From Promethearchaeota archaeon (GTDB taxonomy: Archaea; Asgardarchaeota; Thorarchaeia; Thorarchaeales; Thorarchaeaceae), in contig WJMJ01000148.1 of NCBI GenBank assembly GCA_014728035.1, positions 85,228 to 149,227 on the forward strand: a stretch of 64,000 nucleotides of DNA, given 5' to 3'. Positions 9,293 through 19,344 of the stretch are shown here, piece after piece. Positions within the stretch are counted from its first letter, which is position 1, and every line of letters starts with the position of its first letter. The notes below the pieces were generated by a model. That model was not told where the DNA came from, did not search any database, and saw only the letters and a list, made by a program, of their open reading frames with translations. A program made the translations under genes and the position numbers.

Positions 9293-11074
9293 ATGGCCGA
9301 TGAAGCTATGACTTGGGATCTTTCACAATTAGTAGAGTTTGATGACCCAGCGTATATAGAAGAAAGACTCACAGCAGCAGTAAAAGCAGCTGAGGAATTC
9401 CGCGATAAACACAGAGGGAAAATATCAAAGTATACAGCTGCGAAGGTCGCTGAATTATTAGAGGAAGAAGATAGGTTACAATTGGAGTTTGAAGGAGCTT
9501 TCAAGTATGCAAGCTTAGCATATTCAGCAAACATGAATGACGAGGTTGCAAAAAAATTAGCTGATAAAGCTAGACAGGCAGGAATGCTACTTGGACAAGC
9601 TTTAGCATTTCGGGATATCGAATTAGGAAAGCTTCTAGCTGACAAACCTAAGATTGTAGAAGCTTCTGAAGTGAGTGAGTATAGACATAATCTTGAGAGA
9701 ATTCTTCAACGGGTTCCATACATGCTGAGCGAAGAAAAGGAGCAACTTGTCATCTCAAAGGATAAGAACGGTATCAATGCTTGGTATCAGCTTCATGGCG
9801 ATTGGCTTGCCACGCGTGCTTTTGATATCGAAGTTGATGGTGAGATGAAGACCATGCCATATGGCGAGATTCTCAGCCTCTATCAAAGTCCAGACAGAAA
9901 CCTCCGGAGACGGGCTCAGAAAACCGTTTATGGAGAACTTGGAAAAGATCATATTGTTTGGTCTTCAGCTATTCGTTCAGTATGTTCAGATCATATTCAG
10001 ATGTGCAAAATGCGTGGATATCCAAGCCCAATGACATCAAGTTTGATTGCAAATGATGTTGATGAAGAAACGATTGAAGCTCTGATGAATACCATTGAAA
10101 ACAATGTAGCTGTCTATCAAGAATATCTCAAACTCAAAGCTGAAGTCATGGGTCTTAAAAAGTTAGGAAATTGGGATATCATAGCTCCTCTACCAAATGC
10201 ACCAGATAAGAAATACACATGGGATGAATCACGAAAGCTAGTGGTTGAAGCCTATTCGGACTTTGATGAAGAATCTGGAGAATGGATGGATGAGATGTTT
10301 GAAAAACGCCACATTGATGGTGCAGTACGAAACGGAAAACGTTCAGGTGCTTTCTGCTCAACATGGTTCTCTGGAAAAAGTGCATACATACTTCAGAGTT
10401 TCAATGGTACTATGAGCGATGTCTTTACTCAAGCACACGAGTTGGGGCATGCTTTACATGCATATCTTGGTTCTCGTGCACAAAAACCATCAAACTATGA
10501 AATTGGTAGTTGTGTGGCAGAAACCGGTTCTATCTTTGGAGAGCTTCTCTTAACAGAGAAACTTCTTGCTCAAGCTGAATCAAAAGAGCTTAAACAAGCT
10601 ATCCTTACATCTGTTCTCGATGAATTCGGTGAAGCAGCTTTCCAAGTTTCCACAAGGACTTGGTTCGAAACCATGTTGTACGAAGCAATTGAGGATGGAG
10701 AATACCTTGACGGTGATAAGGTCTCAGAACTCTGGTTAAAGGCTCGTGACAGGATGTATGGCGATTCAGTTGAATGGTTAGATGAGCTCAAATGGTGGTG
10801 GACCATGAAGCTTCACTTCTACATTCCACGCTACAGATACTATAACTATCCCTACGTCTATGCTCAGTTGTTTGTCTATGCCATGTATCGGCTGTACAAA
10901 GAAGAAGGTAAGGAATTTGTACCTAAACTCAAAGCGTTACTTGCTGCTGGTTCTAGCAAATCTCCGAGAAACCTCGCTGCTGAAATTGGCTTTGATATCA
11001 CAAAGGAAGAGTTCTGGCAGAAAGGTATCGAACAGTTCAAAGAGTTTGTAGAGGTTTTCAAAGAAACTTTGTAG
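9293..11074 (+). CDS. pepF: Oligoendopeptidase F, M3-family zinc metallopeptidase
   Basis: A 593-residue M3 peptidase with the zinc motif HELGH (H382, E383, H386) in the context FTQAHELGHALHAY. The third ligand Glu is expected in the following GSCVAETGS segment. The length matches PepF (about 600 residues). The family cleaves oligopeptides of roughly 7-17 residues in the cytoplasm and works downstream of larger proteases in peptide recycling. Together with the S9, M28 and M32 peptidases in this window it suggests active peptide catabolism, consistent with the iorAB and AOR genes that process amino-acid-derived keto acids and aldehydes. A hairpin terminator follows directly. Confidence 0.93.
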   Translation: MADEAMTWDLSQLVEFDDPAYIEERLTAAVKAAEEFRDKHRGKISKYTAAKVAELLEEEDRLQLEFEGAFKYASLAYSANMNDEVAKKLADKARQAGMLLGQALAFRDIELGKLLADKPKIVEASEVSEYRHNLERILQRVPYMLSEEKEQLVISKDKNGINAWYQLHGDWLATRAFDIEVDGEMKTMPYGEILSLYQSPDRNLRRRAQKTVYGELGKDHIVWSSAIRSVCSDHIQMCKMRGYPSPMTSSLIANDVDEETIEALMNTIENNVAVYQEYLKLKAEVMGLKKLGNWDIIAPLPNAPDKKYTWDESRKLVVEAYSDFDEESGEWMDEMFEKRHIDGAVRNGKRSGAFCSTWFSGKSAYILQSFNGTMSDVFTQAHELGHALHAYLGSRAQKPSNYEIGSCVAETGSIFGELLLTEKLLAQAESKELKQAILTSVLDEFGEAAFQVSTRTWFETMLYEAIEDGEYLDGDKVSELWLKARDRMYGDSVEWLDELKWWWTMKLHFYIPRYRYYNYPYVYAQLFVYAMYRLYKEEGKEFVPKLKALLAAGSSKSPRNLAAEIGFDITKEEFWQKGIEQFKEFVEVFKETL

Positions 11075-11081
11075 GTTGAAA

Positions 11082-11101
11082 TGTGGGATTGATTTCCCAC
11101 A
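11082..11101 (+). terminator. Hairpin terminator of pepF
   Basis: TGTGGGA-TTGATT-TCCCACA forms a perfect 7-bp stem 7 bp past the pepF stop codon and is followed by a T-rich tract (ACTTTTCTTTTT). Confidence 0.75.
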
Positions 11102-11441
11102 CAACTTTTCTTTTTCCCATATTGATTGATGAGAATCTGAAGAAACAACAAGCAGTTTCAAGTTACATTGTTATTCATGTATCAAAACATGAAAATAAGC
11201 AAGCTGTCTTTTCCTGAAACTCTAGAAGTAAGTTTGTTCTATACTTCGATGGAATCGATTCTGATATCTAGCTGCCCGTTAGTAAATCAATCTATGATTC
11301 TCTGTCTATGTTTGTAACCGATGATGATAATGACCCCAGAAACAATACTCTCTTTTCACTGCTGGATATTTTGATCAGACAACAATTTACTCTAACCATA
11401 ATAATATGTAGCTGTAACAATATTAGACACAAGAACCAATC
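11102..11441. other. Intergenic stretch, no gene seen
   Basis: This 340-bp AT-rich stretch between the pepF terminator and the next gene shows no convincing open reading frame, tRNA-like fold or repeat. It presumably holds the promoter of the 11442 gene near its right end, but no clear TATA/BRE pair stands out. Confidence 0.4.
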
Positions 11442-11849
11442 ATGTATCGGTTTGGAACTCAGGAAAATCGAGAGGATGTCATTGCTCTAAGGTGGCCTAG
11501 GGCTTGTCTGTTATGTGGAGTAAAGGCATCTGATGAAGATAGTCCACAATATGCAATACTTGGGGAGTTCTACGAAGAAAAAAATACACAAGTTCTCTTG
11601 AAAATGCCAGGTTTCTTCTTTGTCTGTAATGGATGTACTCAGACCATCCAAAAATCAACAGAAATGGGAAATTCACAAGAATTAGCTCAAAAGCTGATGA
11701 AACATCCATGGAAAGCGATATTAAAACTTGAAAAGAATGGCACTGTAAACCTACCTAATGGAGTATTCAAGAATAAATTACTTCAACTAAACCCAGATGG
11801 AAAATTCGGTTCAATTGATGATCCTATGAAAACCATACTTGATAAATGA
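11442..11849 (+). CDS. Hypothetical zinc-finger-like protein
   Basis: A 135-residue cytoplasmic protein of unknown family. Two Cys pairs, CLLC (about 23-26) and CNGC (about 62-65), separated by 35 residues could form one zinc-binding treble-clef or ribbon. The remainder is basic, with an IQKS-containing helix and a beta-rich C-terminus. It lies 9 bp upstream of the PH-like-domain gene and is probably co-transcribed with it. Zinc binding is inferred from the Cys spacing alone. Confidence 0.6.
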   Translation: MYRFGTQENREDVIALRWPRACLLCGVKASDEDSPQYAILGEFYEEKNTQVLLKMPGFFFVCNGCTQTIQKSTEMGNSQELAQKLMKHPWKAILKLEKNGTVNLPNGVFKNKLLQLNPDGKFGSIDDPMKTILDK

Positions 11850-11858
11850 GGTTTCGAT

Positions 11859-12797
11859 ATGAGCTATGGAGAAACCCTTCGAACAAAAACTGAAGAAGAA
11901 TTTACCCGAGCCAAATTATGCCTACTACCAAACGAATCAGTAGAATTTGTATGTCAGTCTCGAAACGGTTTCCTTGTGCTATCACACAGAAGACTTGCAA
12001 TTCTAGAAAAGTCAAAAGATAAAGTCTACACAATCAGTCAAGCCATTCCACTTGAATGTGTTTCTGAGATATCTGAAAAGAAAAAAGACAAAGTGAAGGT
12101 TTCATGTAAGAAACACTCCAAATCTAATACCACCTTTGAAGAAATAGAAATGAAGGCTCCTAAGGCAAAAAGAGGTGAAGACAAAGACGCAGTCAGGAAA
12201 CAATTTGAAGATTCTATGAAACACTTCCAAGAATCGGTTAATAATATCCTTCACCAAACACCTGAAACATTGCTTAATCGAGACCTATCTTACCTACATC
12301 ATCTGCCAGACAGTTTGACAAGAAATGCAGTGCTTGATCTGAATATCATCCTTCAGGACCAACCCATCTACGATTCGCTTTACTATGAGGGTCTGAAGTA
12401 TCTTGGCCCCAAACCATTTCTAATAGAAGAGACCGTTCGAATTGCAGAGGAAAGAGAGAACGGTGTTTTGTTTGCCGCTGGGAAACAGGGCTTTATCATG
12501 ATCCAAGGGAGAAAAGATGGTCGGTTCATATCAGATGTTTTAGTTGATAAAATCGAATGGAGAAACATCAGCAGTCTTAGCTACGAATGGCAAAACGAGG
12601 GAGTCTTCGAAGTTGCCTATTCACTACAGCAAGGTGCTAAAGAGAAACTGGTCAGATATGTGTGGTCTCCAACCGTAAATGAGGATGTGAGGGAATATCA
12701 CTGGCTCTGGCAGTGCCTGAATGGTCCATGGATCATTGAGGATATCTTCGCTGCCTATTCTGATGGTAAATTCTCCCAAGGAATTAGTGTCCCTTGA
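11859..12797 (+). CDS. Protein with two putative PH-like domains, unknown function
   Basis: A 312-residue cytoplasmic protein. Two segments have the look of bacterial/archaeal PH-like beta-barrels. One is near residues 30-80 (GFLVLSHRRLAILEK, then a strand ending IPLECVSEI). The other is near 200-270 (NGVLFAAGKQGFIMI, then DKIEWRNISSLSYEW). Between them is a charged helical stretch (about 95-190). The pattern of a strand with 'L..S..RLAILEK' followed by 'I.L..V..I' is typical of the PH-like/GRAM-type fold. No signal peptide or membrane helix is present. It follows the small Cys-rich gene closely. The fold call is inference from strand patterns. Confidence 0.55.
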   Translation: MSYGETLRTKTEEEFTRAKLCLLPNESVEFVCQSRNGFLVLSHRRLAILEKSKDKVYTISQAIPLECVSEISEKKKDKVKVSCKKHSKSNTTFEEIEMKAPKAKRGEDKDAVRKQFEDSMKHFQESVNNILHQTPETLLNRDLSYLHHLPDSLTRNAVLDLNIILQDQPIYDSLYYEGLKYLGPKPFLIEETVRIAEERENGVLFAAGKQGFIMIQGRKDGRFISDVLVDKIEWRNISSLSYEWQNEGVFEVAYSLQQGAKEKLVRYVWSPTVNEDVREYHWLWQCLNGPWIIEDIFAAYSDGKFSQGISVP

Positions 12798-12884
12798 TTA
12801 TCTACTATCTTTTCCAAGATTTCCATCAATAATTTTATTTTTCCCTAAATTCTTCACCCAATAATCATTGAGTGAGTGCACGCC

Positions 12885-15800
12885 ATGAACAAAATCATTC
12901 CAGTCGGTATACTTCTCATATTATTTGCAACTCCTATGTTTGCTTCAATATCGTCAATCAGCAAAATCGAAGTTAGGCAATTTGATACCTCAGATTTAAC
13001 GCCAAGCGAAAGGGTAGTAATAACCCATAACGATAACTTTACCGAGGTAGGGTTTGCCGGGTCTGGAACTATTGGCGATCCGTACATCCTTGACAGCTAT
13101 AATATCACTTACACTGGTTGGACTGCACATATCAGCATCTCAGACACGGATGCATATTTCACTATCAAAAATTGCTACATCGCAGCTTCTAATGGCAATC
13201 TAGACACAGGTATATTTCTTGACAATGTAACGAATGGTAAAATCGAATCGTGCCAGTTCAATGAGTTGAATTACGGAATTAGATTTCGTGATGTATCTAA
13301 TAGTTCGATTTTCAATTGCACTTTCAATAAGGGAAGCAGGGGTCTATTTTTTGAAACATCTGTGCTGAATGATGTTGACACGGTAAATATTACTAATTCA
13401 AACTATGCTATCTATGTAAGAGGAGGATTCTGGAATAACTTTACAGAAGTTCATATCTCTAATCCTGCTAACAATGGAATTGACATTGATAATTATGGAC
13501 TATGTACAATTGATAACACCACAATAGCAAATGCTAGTGGTATCGGTATAAAGCTGAATAATTTCGAAGATGTTAAGATAAGCAATGTAAGCATTGATAA
13601 TCCTCAAGATGGAATCGTACTTACCTCGGGAATAAATCTGGATTTGTCAAATTGTTCCATAAATAATAGTTTTGGCACTGCAGTAGATATAGACAGCAGC
13701 GAACTGATTAGTTTAGATAATACAACCGTTATCGATTCCTTTGAGGGCATTCGCGTCACCAGATCAGATAATATTAGTTTGGTAGGGTGTGAAGTGAACA
13801 ACAGCATATACGCTGGAATCTATCTTTCAAGCAACACCAATGTAACAATGCAGGACAATCATATGTATAGATGTGGTCTTACTGTTGAGAATCTACCAAT
13901 TGCTGCACCTGCAACTGGTAGTGGTAATACGGTAAACGGTCTAACTCTGGGCTGGTACGGTTCCTTGGCCGATCATGTAATCGATGGTGAAACACATGGA
14001 CAGATTCTGTTGGGAAATTGTGACAACGTGACCATTGAAGGAGGAAACTTCAGTAGAGTACATACGGGGGTCACATTCTATCTTAGTTTTGACTGTGCTA
14101 TCCAGAATGCAATTCTTGGAAACAACTCTCATCGTGGAATCCAAATCTATTCAGCTCAAAGGACACGGGTGGAAAACTGTACGATATCAGATACTGGTAC
14201 AAAAGGAATTGAGGTCACTAGTTCTGAAGGTTGCATCATTCACAATAACACACTGGATTCAGTTGGACTAGCAATAACTGGGAATACAATTGGAGAATGG
14301 AACATGAGTTGTCTAGATAATACAGTAAATGGATTACCTCTGCTCTATCTTTTCACTGAATCTGGACTGGAGTATACAACAACTTTCGGTCAAATTATCC
14401 TAGTAAACTCTACTTTCATCAGAATAACTTCTGGACATATCCATCATGTTACTGTAGGTGTCAGTCTCTTTAGTTCTGCGAATAATACCCTTGAGTCCTT
14501 GGATATTCATGATACCAGACAATATGGCATTCAAGCAAAAAACAGTGAATGGACTAACATCACAAATTGTGAGGTCGAGTCATACGGAGAAGCATGTATC
14601 TCTCTATCAAACTCACATAATTCTACACTGTTGAGAAATACAATTTCAGGAGCAAATGATGGTTTCGAAATATCAAGTTCCAAGTCTGTAGATATTTGGA
14701 GCAATAATGTATCTTTTTGCAATCTGGGAATTACTGTATCGTCTTCTGAAAATGCACATATCAAACACAATGAGATCTACAACTGTACCACTGGAATTTC
14801 TGATGGATTCAATAGTCTTCTAACAGCTGAACTCAATACGATTTCAAATTGCACAACAGGAGTAAGTGGTGCGCTCACTGGAAGTCATACAATATACCTT
14901 AACACCTTTAATGAATGTGAAAAAGGAATAGCGCTCTGGATATCCACAAATGACACGATAGTTGGAAATATCTTTGATCAAGGATTAATAGGAATCGAAC
15001 TCAGCAGCATATCTGAATCCATGGTAAAAAATAATCATCTCAGCAGTTTCGAGGAATATGGAATAGATGTTATCTCAAGTAATAATATCACCGTAGCATC
15101 GAGTGAAATATTCAACAGCGAAGTAGCTTTAGCAATTCACAACTCGAATAACTGTAGTATTTTCGATAATGTCATTACAGATAATTTCGAGGGAATTCAC
15201 ATCTACTCTGGAGAGAATAACACCATCTATCAGAATTATTTAGGATGGTGCTCAGGAACTTTAGTTACTGATGATGGAAACCTGAACTCTTGGACAAATG
15301 TGACTGGCAACTATTACGAGGATTATTCTGGAACAGGTAACTACTCCATTGTTGGAACAGCAAACAACAATGATACAAGTCCAGCTTATGCTCTTCATAT
15401 CTATGAGCAGTCTGACAAGGAGTATGAGCAAGGTACAACAGCACATACCATTGCTTGGACTATTGATTGTCCATATCCAGCGAATTACGAAATTACTCGT
15501 AATAGTTCAACTGTGAAGACTGGGCCCTATACTGATTCTGTATCAATCACATTCGATTCTCCAGATTACGGTACCACTGAATATTCAGTAATTGTCTATG
15601 ATCAATTTGGGCACACAGTATCAGATGATGCCCAGGTTGAAGTTGTAGACACCACGAGTCCAATATTAAGCAATCCCACAGACTATCAATACATTCAAGG
15701 AACAACAGGAAATACTGTAGTTTGGTCAGGGAATGACCATAACCCAGATAACTATCGAATATGGCACAATGGTACTCTTATTCGCTGGGGTAGTTGGGAC

Positions 15801-16223
15801 GGATCAAATATAACTCTGGATGTTGATGCGTATGCACTAGGAGCGCATAATTTCACTCTTGAAGTTGAGGATTTATTTGGAAATGTGGCAACCGATACAG
15901 TAATCGTTAGAGTACTCCAACAGACCAGCACTACTGAGACCTCAACAACTACTACAACTACAACTGATACATCCTCAGAAACAACAACTACTACTACATC
16001 TGATGGTGATGAATTGTGGTTCAGTCCTGTCTTAGGTGGAATACTAAGTTTAATTGCTGCCGCATTAACCTTGGCAGCGACGGTAATTCGAGGTAGTGAC
16101 TATTGGGCCAGAAGAAAAGCTAAACAAGAAGCAGAATCCCATATTTCGGAATCAGGTGAAGAATCAGAAATAACACCAGAAGAAACTTCAATCCCTAAGA
16201 CAGAAGATGTTGAAGAGAGATAG
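12885..16223 (+). CDS. Giant secreted beta-helix surface protein with Ig-like domains and C-terminal anchor
   Basis: About 1112 residues. After a signal peptide (MNKIIPVGILLILFATPMFA) comes the ITHNDNFTEVGFAGSG segment shared with the two beta-helix genes at 1.2-6.5 kb. A very long parallel beta-helix follows (about 80-830, more than 25 coils, many ending NCTI/NNTI). Then there are two Ig-like repeats (YEQGTTAHTIAW and YIQGTTGNTVVW), a Ser/Thr stalk, one transmembrane helix (about 1050-1072) and a 40-residue charged cytoplasmic tail. The ATG at 12885 is preferred to the in-frame GTG at 12876 because it gives a compact signal peptide. The likely role is adhesion or glycan interaction at the cell surface; no enzyme motif is seen. 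Confidence 0.75.
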   Translation: MNKIIPVGILLILFATPMFASISSISKIEVRQFDTSDLTPSERVVITHNDNFTEVGFAGSGTIGDPYILDSYNITYTGWTAHISISDTDAYFTIKNCYIAASNGNLDTGIFLDNVTNGKIESCQFNELNYGIRFRDVSNSSIFNCTFNKGSRGLFFETSVLNDVDTVNITNSNYAIYVRGGFWNNFTEVHISNPANNGIDIDNYGLCTIDNTTIANASGIGIKLNNFEDVKISNVSIDNPQDGIVLTSGINLDLSNCSINNSFGTAVDIDSSELISLDNTTVIDSFEGIRVTRSDNISLVGCEVNNSIYAGIYLSSNTNVTMQDNHMYRCGLTVENLPIAAPATGSGNTVNGLTLGWYGSLADHVIDGETHGQILLGNCDNVTIEGGNFSRVHTGVTFYLSFDCAIQNAILGNNSHRGIQIYSAQRTRVENCTISDTGTKGIEVTSSEGCIIHNNTLDSVGLAITGNTIGEWNMSCLDNTVNGLPLLYLFTESGLEYTTTFGQIILVNSTFIRITSGHIHHVTVGVSLFSSANNTLESLDIHDTRQYGIQAKNSEWTNITNCEVESYGEACISLSNSHNSTLLRNTISGANDGFEISSSKSVDIWSNNVSFCNLGITVSSSENAHIKHNEIYNCTTGISDGFNSLLTAELNTISNCTTGVSGALTGSHTIYLNTFNECEKGIALWISTNDTIVGNIFDQGLIGIELSSISESMVKNNHLSSFEEYGIDVISSNNITVASSEIFNSEVALAIHNSNNCSIFDNVITDNFEGIHIYSGENNTIYQNYLGWCSGTLVTDDGNLNSWTNVTGNYYEDYSGTGNYSIVGTANNNDTSPAYALHIYEQSDKEYEQGTTAHTIAWTIDCPYPANYEITRNSSTVKTGPYTDSVSITFDSPDYGTTEYSVIVYDQFGHTVSDDAQVEVVDTTSPILSNPTDYQYIQGTTGNTVVWSGNDHNPDNYRIWHNGTLIRWGSWDGSNITLDVDAYALGAHNFTLEVEDLFGNVATDTVIVRVLQQTSTTETSTTTTTTTDTSSETTTTTTSDGDELWFSPVLGGILSLIAAALTLAATVIRGSDYWARRKAKQEAESHISESGEESEITPEETSIPKTEDVEER

Positions 16224-16268
16224 AAATCAGATACTGACTTTCAAATCAACGAAATCTATCTGCAATCG

Positions 16269-16290
16269 CAAGTCCATTTTTTCTGACTTG
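16269..16290. terminator. Weak hairpin between convergent genes
   Basis: CAAGTC (16269-16274) and GACTTG (16285-16290) can pair around a T-rich loop in the 81-bp space between two convergent genes. The stem is short and the loop is 10 nt, so this is only a possible bidirectional terminator. Confidence 0.3.
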
Positions 16291-16304
16291 TGATTCACTT
16301 TCAA

Positions 16305-17468
16305 TTAAGATTCAACTTGATTCTGTGTAGCGGCAATTGTAGCTTTTGCAATTTTCTCAAGAAAATCAAAGTCAATCTTATTGATTGTATCAGCCTCTGT
16401 GTGATAGTATGGATATCTGAAGTTAGCTGTATCGGTCAACATCAACGCGGGGATTCCAGCCTTCCAGAATGGTGCATGATCAGACCGCAAAAGGTCTGGT
16501 GCAGATTTGACAATCTCATCATATCCCATTGGAACCTGAAGAAGACCGTAAGGAAGATTGACACTATCATCTTCACACGCATCTGCAAAAGATTGAGCTA
16601 GATCACCTGAATTCTTATCAGCTAGGATTGCAATGAAATCACCAATACTGAGATTCTCAGATGTATTGTACTTCTGAAACATCTCAGTACCAAGACCCTG
16701 TGGAAGATTCTGGCTGTGGGGTTGCTTAGAAGTATATCCGATGGTCTCAAGGCAGAGCATACCGATAACTTCGCGATTTTGTTTCTGTGCTTGTTCAATC
16801 CAATGCTTACTTCCTATTGAACCATAGTTCCGTTTCAGATATTCAGCAGAAGGACTGTTTAGAAAATCGTCAAGTATTACAAGTTCATTTTCCTTCAAGT
16901 CATCTCGTATAGCATCTAGTGCGGCTGAAACCATTCTATCCCTATCTTTGCCTTTTCGCCATTCCTCATTCGCAGCATTACCATATTTCTTCATAACCTC
17001 TTTCGCACGCAAAGAAGAGTACCGTTTAGTCTCATCTATGAATCTGAGTTGAGTTAGAAGTTCCCTCATTGCACGTTGAAAAACAGGATTTCCTTCTTCA
17101 AGAGTAAAGCTAACAAATCTAACTCCTGTTATATCGGTTTGAGCAAGAACTCTTGATGTTTCAAGCATAACTGCAATTGCAGTTCCGTTATCGTTAGCTC
17201 CGGGAGCGATAGAAACAGTATCATAATGAGAAGCGACAATAAGCTGTGGTTCAGATTCTTCTCCAATCCAAGCTTCGATATTCCTCAAATCATAATCAAG
17301 ACCATCGATTCTAAACTTTTGCTCCTTTGTCGTGAGACCATATTCTTTGAATTGTGTAAGAATATAATCTGCACATTCTTCTAGTTTTTCAGGTCCATCA
17401 AGAACATGCTTAACACCTTCTGTCTTCAGAATATGTTTGTAGAGTTGTCCCTTTTCAGGTCTATCCAT
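16305..17468 (-). CDS. M28-family zinc aminopeptidase
   Basis: About 387 residues of the M28 (aminopeptidase Y/Q) family. Visible co-catalytic zinc motifs are SHYDTV (first His/Asp ligand), GANDNGT (bridging Asp) and LEEGN (catalytic Glu-Glu pair), and a late HTEADTINKID provides the last His. There is no signal peptide, so it should be cytoplasmic. An insertion of about 60 residues after the Glu motif is rich in charged residues. The ATG at 17468 is chosen over the upstream TTG at 17477. It lies downstream of a hypothetical gene on the same strand, 50 bp away. Confidence 0.88.
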   Translation of the reverse strand: MDRPEKGQLYKHILKTEGVKHVLDGPEKLEECADYILTQFKEYGLTTKEQKFRIDGLDYDLRNIEAWIGEESEPQLIVASHYDTVSIAPGANDNGTAIAVMLETSRVLAQTDITGVRFVSFTLEEGNPVFQRAMRELLTQLRFIDETKRYSSLRAKEVMKKYGNAANEEWRKGKDRDRMVSAALDAIRDDLKENELVILDDFLNSPSAEYLKRNYGSIGSKHWIEQAQKQNREVIGMLCLETIGYTSKQPHSQNLPQGLGTEMFQKYNTSENLSIGDFIAILADKNSGDLAQSFADACEDDSVNLPYGLLQVPMGYDEIVKSAPDLLRSDHAPFWKAGIPALMLTDTANFRYPYYHTEADTINKIDFDFLEKIAKATIAATQNQVES

Positions 17469-17519
17469 ATTAATCAACCAGTAACATCGAAACCAATGTA
17501 TCTGATTTTAAGACTTCAC

Positions 17520-18311
17520 TTATTGACACGTGCTATTAACAGCAGCTTCAATCGCTTCGTGCATACTCTCATATAGTACTGATGAAAGGGTTTCATACGT
17601 CTTTTGATCTTTTTCTGGAAAAGCCAAGTCATTCCATGAACCCATGCCACCAAATACTCGACAACAGAATGCTCCTGATAATAGATTTCGCGATTTTTCA
17701 TCAAGTATCTCTGGAGGAAAAAGACCGTCAAAAGACATATGTTCTCTTCCCTCTAACACGTCCAAGGCATTCTGGAATATCTCCAGCCAATTCTCAGTAT
17801 ACTCAAAACGTTCTGTAAAATCTACTAATTTTTCCAATGTTAGCCGTAATCCTTCGTATGCTATATCTACTGAGAGTGAAGTATGAGGAATAATTGGTCC
17901 ATCCTCAGTTAGCATTAGTAGATGAAAACCAAGAAATCTACTTCCAGCAATATTTCGACCGATTTGATAGACATCACTTGATTCTTCATGATGAGCTTCA
18001 ATAAGCCATTCCCCAAGATTCTGTTGGGATATTCCTTTGAGACGGTCTGGAAGCTGATTCATCGAGGCAACATAATGCAACCTCAAATGAGTCACTCCTT
18101 TGCCTTTAAGAAATTGAAGCCACTTCATAGGATTCTGTGCAATCAATTTGCGGTCATCATAGACCATATCCTTTGGAGCTCCTTTTGGAGGTTGAATAAA
18201 CTTCACAAACTGTATTGTAGAATGATCTGAACCATAGTCTACTGGTACATTATCCAGTATCTTGTTTGTGATAATTACCAGTGAGGCAGTCTGCTGGAAT
18301 TCTATTGACAT
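17520..18311 (-). CDS. Hypothetical cytoplasmic protein
   Basis: A 263-residue protein with no family I recognise, no signal peptide and no membrane helix. It mixes beta strands at the N-terminus (SLVIITNKIL; STIQFVKFIQPP) with helices in the second half. It has a few His and Cys residues (EAHHEE, AFCCRVFGG), but their spacing is not a known metal site. It is probably co-transcribed with the M28 peptidase downstream. Confidence 0.6.
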   Translation of the reverse strand: MSIEFQQTASLVIITNKILDNVPVDYGSDHSTIQFVKFIQPPKGAPKDMVYDDRKLIAQNPMKWLQFLKGKGVTHLRLHYVASMNQLPDRLKGISQQNLGEWLIEAHHEESSDVYQIGRNIAGSRFLGFHLLMLTEDGPIIPHTSLSVDIAYEGLRLTLEKLVDFTERFEYTENWLEIFQNALDVLEGREHMSFDGLFPPEILDEKSRNLLSGAFCCRVFGGMGSWNDLAFPEKDQKTYETLSSVLYESMHEAIEAAVNSTCQ

Positions 18312-18469
18312 TGCAAATTTCCCTAATCTTTCTAGGAGATACTGGAATATGAATCATATGGCTAAATTAGTTTGAGAAAATCTGTGAACAATCTACAAAG
18401 AAAGTGTAATTTCTCCATTAATACTAACAAATCAAAGATCACATACATTTTTCCTACTAGATTTGTTAA

Positions 18470-19288
18470 TCAGATTACTGCTATTTCAGGTGATTCTGTA
18501 AGACGACTTTTATTGAAAGCCGAAACCTCTTGCCATCGTTTTTTATCATAACTGATAGCTCCAGTTGGACATGACTTTGCACAAGCAAAGCAATGAATAC
18601 AACTATCATCTCTATCAGGTAATGTGGTGATATCAATTGCTTGAACGGGACAGATACTTTCACACCTTCCACATTCACGACAGAGAGTCTTATCAAAATC
18701 AATATCTGGAATCCGGAATCGTCTTGTTAATCTCGAGATGTAATACAATATTTTGACTCTAGTAGAATAAAACTTTAAATCTTCAGATAGATTGGTCCAC
18801 GGGATTGGATCATGTAATCTGTTCTGAATAGTCTCTGAGAATTCATTCACATATTCATCTAAGGATGTTTGGGGAAAATCCAAATCTTGGTAGAAATACG
18901 GAGCGGTCGTTTTGAAAGCGGAAAGAAATATGTAACCTTTTTTGTGAAGTGATTTTGACAGCTCCCAGACACTCTTGCCAGTGCTTACATGACCATATGT
19001 AACGAAAGAGAACGCATATCGCTCTCCATTAATCATAGATAGACTATCCAGAAATTTTTGTACTGGAGGAAGGATATCAAGATGAAATACTGGGGATCCA
19101 ACACCCAATATTGTTGCTTCTTCAATCGAATTTCTAAAGACCTCATTGTTTAGTTCAACTTTCGCCAAATCGAATAGTACAGTGTCCCAATTTTCCGGAA
19201 ACGATGCAGCTATCATTTTTGCAAGTGCTCTTGTTGAACCGTTAGTAGACATGTAAACAATACACACACGGAATGGGGAAGATACCAT
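18470..19288 (-). CDS. Flavodoxin-ferredoxin fusion protein (EFR1-type)
   Basis: About 272 residues. The N-terminal flavodoxin-like domain begins VCIVYMSTNGSTRALAKMIA, where the S-T-N-G-S-T segment matches an FMN phosphate loop. The C-terminal domain carries two [4Fe-4S] motifs, CRECGRCESICP and CIHCFACAKSCP. The family moves low-potential electrons between flavin and Fe-S carriers in anaerobes. The reading frame runs upstream to 19360, but starting at the ATG at 19288 removes an unlikely leader and leaves a 66-bp divergent promoter region carrying two perfect palindromes. Control by the adjacent MarR regulator is likely. Confidence 0.85.
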   Translation of the reverse strand: MVSSPFRVCIVYMSTNGSTRALAKMIAASFPENWDTVLFDLAKVELNNEVFRNSIEEATILGVGSPVFHLDILPPVQKFLDSLSMINGERYAFSFVTYGHVSTGKSVWELSKSLHKKGYIFLSAFKTTAPYFYQDLDFPQTSLDEYVNEFSETIQNRLHDPIPWTNLSEDLKFYSTRVKILYYISRLTRRFRIPDIDFDKTLCRECGRCESICPVQAIDITTLPDRDDSCIHCFACAKSCPTGAISYDKKRWQEVSAFNKSRLTESPEIAVI

Positions 19289-19306
19289 ATTGATTGCACT
19301 ATGTAA

Positions 19307-19325
19307 TATTTGCATAATGCAAATA
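19307..19325. promoter_or_regulatory. Palindromic operator 1 in the flavodoxin-ferredoxin / MarR intergenic region
   Basis: TATTTGCATAATGCAAATA is a perfect 19-bp palindrome centred at 19316, between the divergent starts at 19288 and 19355. Its half-site TTGCAT resembles that of the second palindrome, whose centre is 22 bp away (two helical turns), as expected for two MarR-family dimers on one face of the DNA. Confidence 0.7.
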
Positions 19326-19331
19326 AAAACA

Positions 19332-19344
19332 TTGCGTAACGCAA
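19332..19344. promoter_or_regulatory. Palindromic operator 2 in the flavodoxin-ferredoxin / MarR intergenic region
   Basis: TTGCGTAACGCAA is a perfect 13-bp palindrome centred at 19338, ending 10 bp before the MarR start codon. Shared half-site TTGC(A/G)T with operator 1. Binding here should block the regulator's own transcription. Confidence 0.7.
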
